From Propionibacteriales bacterium (GTDB lineage: Bacteria; Actinomycetota; Actinomycetes; Propionibacteriales; Propionibacteriaceae): a DNA stretch of 7,929 bases. The translations under genes and the position numbers were made by a program. The first letter of the stretch is position 1. Every line of letters starts with the position of its first letter. Below, one piece after another: positions 7,464 to 7,929 of this stretch. The notes below the pieces were generated by a model. That model was not told the DNA's origin. It worked only from the letters and a program-made list of their open reading frames with translations, and did not search any database. The stretch spans positions 1 to 7,929 of the forward strand of contig JADGPB010000095.1 in the NCBI GenBank assembly GCA_017882655.1, given 5' to 3'.

Positions 7464-7640
7464 CTCCAGCGCCTGCTGAAGCTGCTCGATCAGCTGCTCC
7501 TGGTCATGCAGCGGGCCGTCACTGATTACCTGGGCTGGAAGTCTGCGCCCGCTGCCGGGGCGGCGGCCAAGGAGTTGGAGGAGTTCGTGGCGTGCCGGGC
7601 GATGGAGCACGATTCCCCGTCGCTGCTGTGCCGGCGTGCC
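7464..7640 (+). pseudogene. Fragment resembling the DUF4158 region of a Tn3-type transposase
   Basis: The plus-strand frame opens after a TGA at 7461 and reads LLDQLLLVMQRAVTDYLGW, then AAKELEEFVACRAMEHDSPS and LLCRRA. The pattern 'YLGW...KELEEF..xRAMEHDSPxLL' is what I recall from the DUF4158 N-terminal part of Tn3-family transposases in actinobacteria, where LLFRLACEYL usually follows. Here resemblance is lost after CRRA (about 7640) and the frame ends at TGA 7683-7685, so only about 60 codons survive. Codon use is strongly GC3-biased, supporting coding ancestry on this strand. The frame directly upstream is closed. The family call is from memory of the motif and is moderate at best. Confidence 0.45.
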
Positions 7641-7800
7641 CCAGTCCATGTCGCCTCCTCGCTCGGAGGATCCGGGCGTGATTGACGCATAGGCATCCCT
7701 CGGTGGCACCCGGTGCCCATGTGGTCCCCCGGCCGCCGTCGCGAGGTGAGCAGCTGGCGGATCCGAGCGGGGGATTCTCTGCCAGGCCCGGGAGGTGGTG

Positions 7801-7929
7801 TCAGCCTGCAGCCAGGCTGGTGCCGAGAGCGCGCAGTCCGTTGAGGTCGTGGACGTCGGTCGCCTGGGCTGCGGCTCGGGCAATGGGGACGTGTGGGAAG
7901 CCGGCTTTGAAGTGTTGCGTCAGGTGAGT
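7801..7929 (-). CDS. C-terminal end of an unidentified protein (5' end beyond right edge)
   Basis: The minus strand is open from the window edge to TGA at 7801-7803, giving 42 residues. They include LTQHFKAGFPHVPIARAAA followed by TDVHDLNGLRALGTSLAAG. The composition is balanced, third positions are GC-rich, and the chain ends on a plausible alanine-rich helix, so this is probably a true gene tail. I do not recognise the family and there are no catalytic or binding motifs in the visible part. It would be transcribed toward the debris after kup. Whether the gene is intact cannot be judged here. Confidence 0.45.
   Translation of the reverse strand, partial: THLTQHFKAGFPHVPIARAAAQATDVHDLNGLRALGTSLAAG

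Larger units (their letters stand above)
7054..7800. other. Gene-poor stretch with decayed fragments
   Basis: No intact gene can be supported here. Two short stretches look like former coding sequence and are listed separately (7262-7390 minus, 7464-7640 plus). The intervals 7054-7261, 7391-7463 and 7641-7800 show no recognisable protein on either strand. I see no RNA gene and no hairpin-plus-T terminator after the kup stop. The longer open frames crossing this stretch are arginine- and serine-rich, as expected of non-coding frames in GC-rich DNA. A small hairpin, CCTCC/GGAGG with a 6-base loop, is at 7654-7669. Confidence 0.5.

Noticed and set aside
7236..7649. Minus-strand frame starting at an ATG with a good Shine-Dalgarno match
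   Set aside because: Despite the GAGGAGG, the translation is arginine-rich and shows no domain, and it overlaps better coding-like segments in other frames.

Overview
The window is GC-rich DNA with strong G/C preference at third codon positions, GTG as well as ATG starts, and actinobacterial-type gene families. It most likely comes from an actinomycete chromosome; the genus cannot be fixed from the sequence.

Left part (1-4357): a tightly packed plus-strand carbohydrate operon. It opens with the last 40 codons of a HAD-type protein that looks like a trehalose-6-phosphate phosphatase (OtsB). A GH65 disaccharide phosphorylase, a beta-phosphoglucomutase-type HAD protein and a ROK-family glucokinase follow, with gaps of 30 bp and 26 bp and finally a 4-bp ATGA overlap. 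The three complete genes make a closed route. The phosphorylase splits an alpha-linked glucose disaccharide (trehalose is favoured by context) into glucose and beta-glucose 1-phosphate. The mutase turns beta-glucose 1-phosphate into glucose 6-phosphate. The ROK kinase phosphorylates the free glucose. All carbon enters as glucose 6-phosphate with one ATP spent per disaccharide.

Middle (4358-5154): a minus-strand remnant of an ISKra4-type transposase, keeping only the C-terminal third to half. Its family-like sequence stops near 4915, and about 240 bp of non-coding sequence then leads into the next gene.

Right part (5155-7053): a complete KUP-family potassium transporter with 12 predicted membrane segments and a cytosolic C-terminal domain.

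Right end (7054-7929): no intact gene. It holds a 42-codon minus-strand tail ending at 7262, a plus-strand scrap resembling the DUF4158 region of Tn3-type transposases (about 7464-7640), and a minus-strand gene tail (7801-7929) running off the edge. The kup gene is thus flanked on both sides by mobile-element or gene debris, which suggests a rearranged stretch. I saw no RNA gene, CRISPR array or convincing terminator, and nothing that amounts to a clearly new system. The most interesting points are the OtsB-GH65 pairing and the decayed material around kup.
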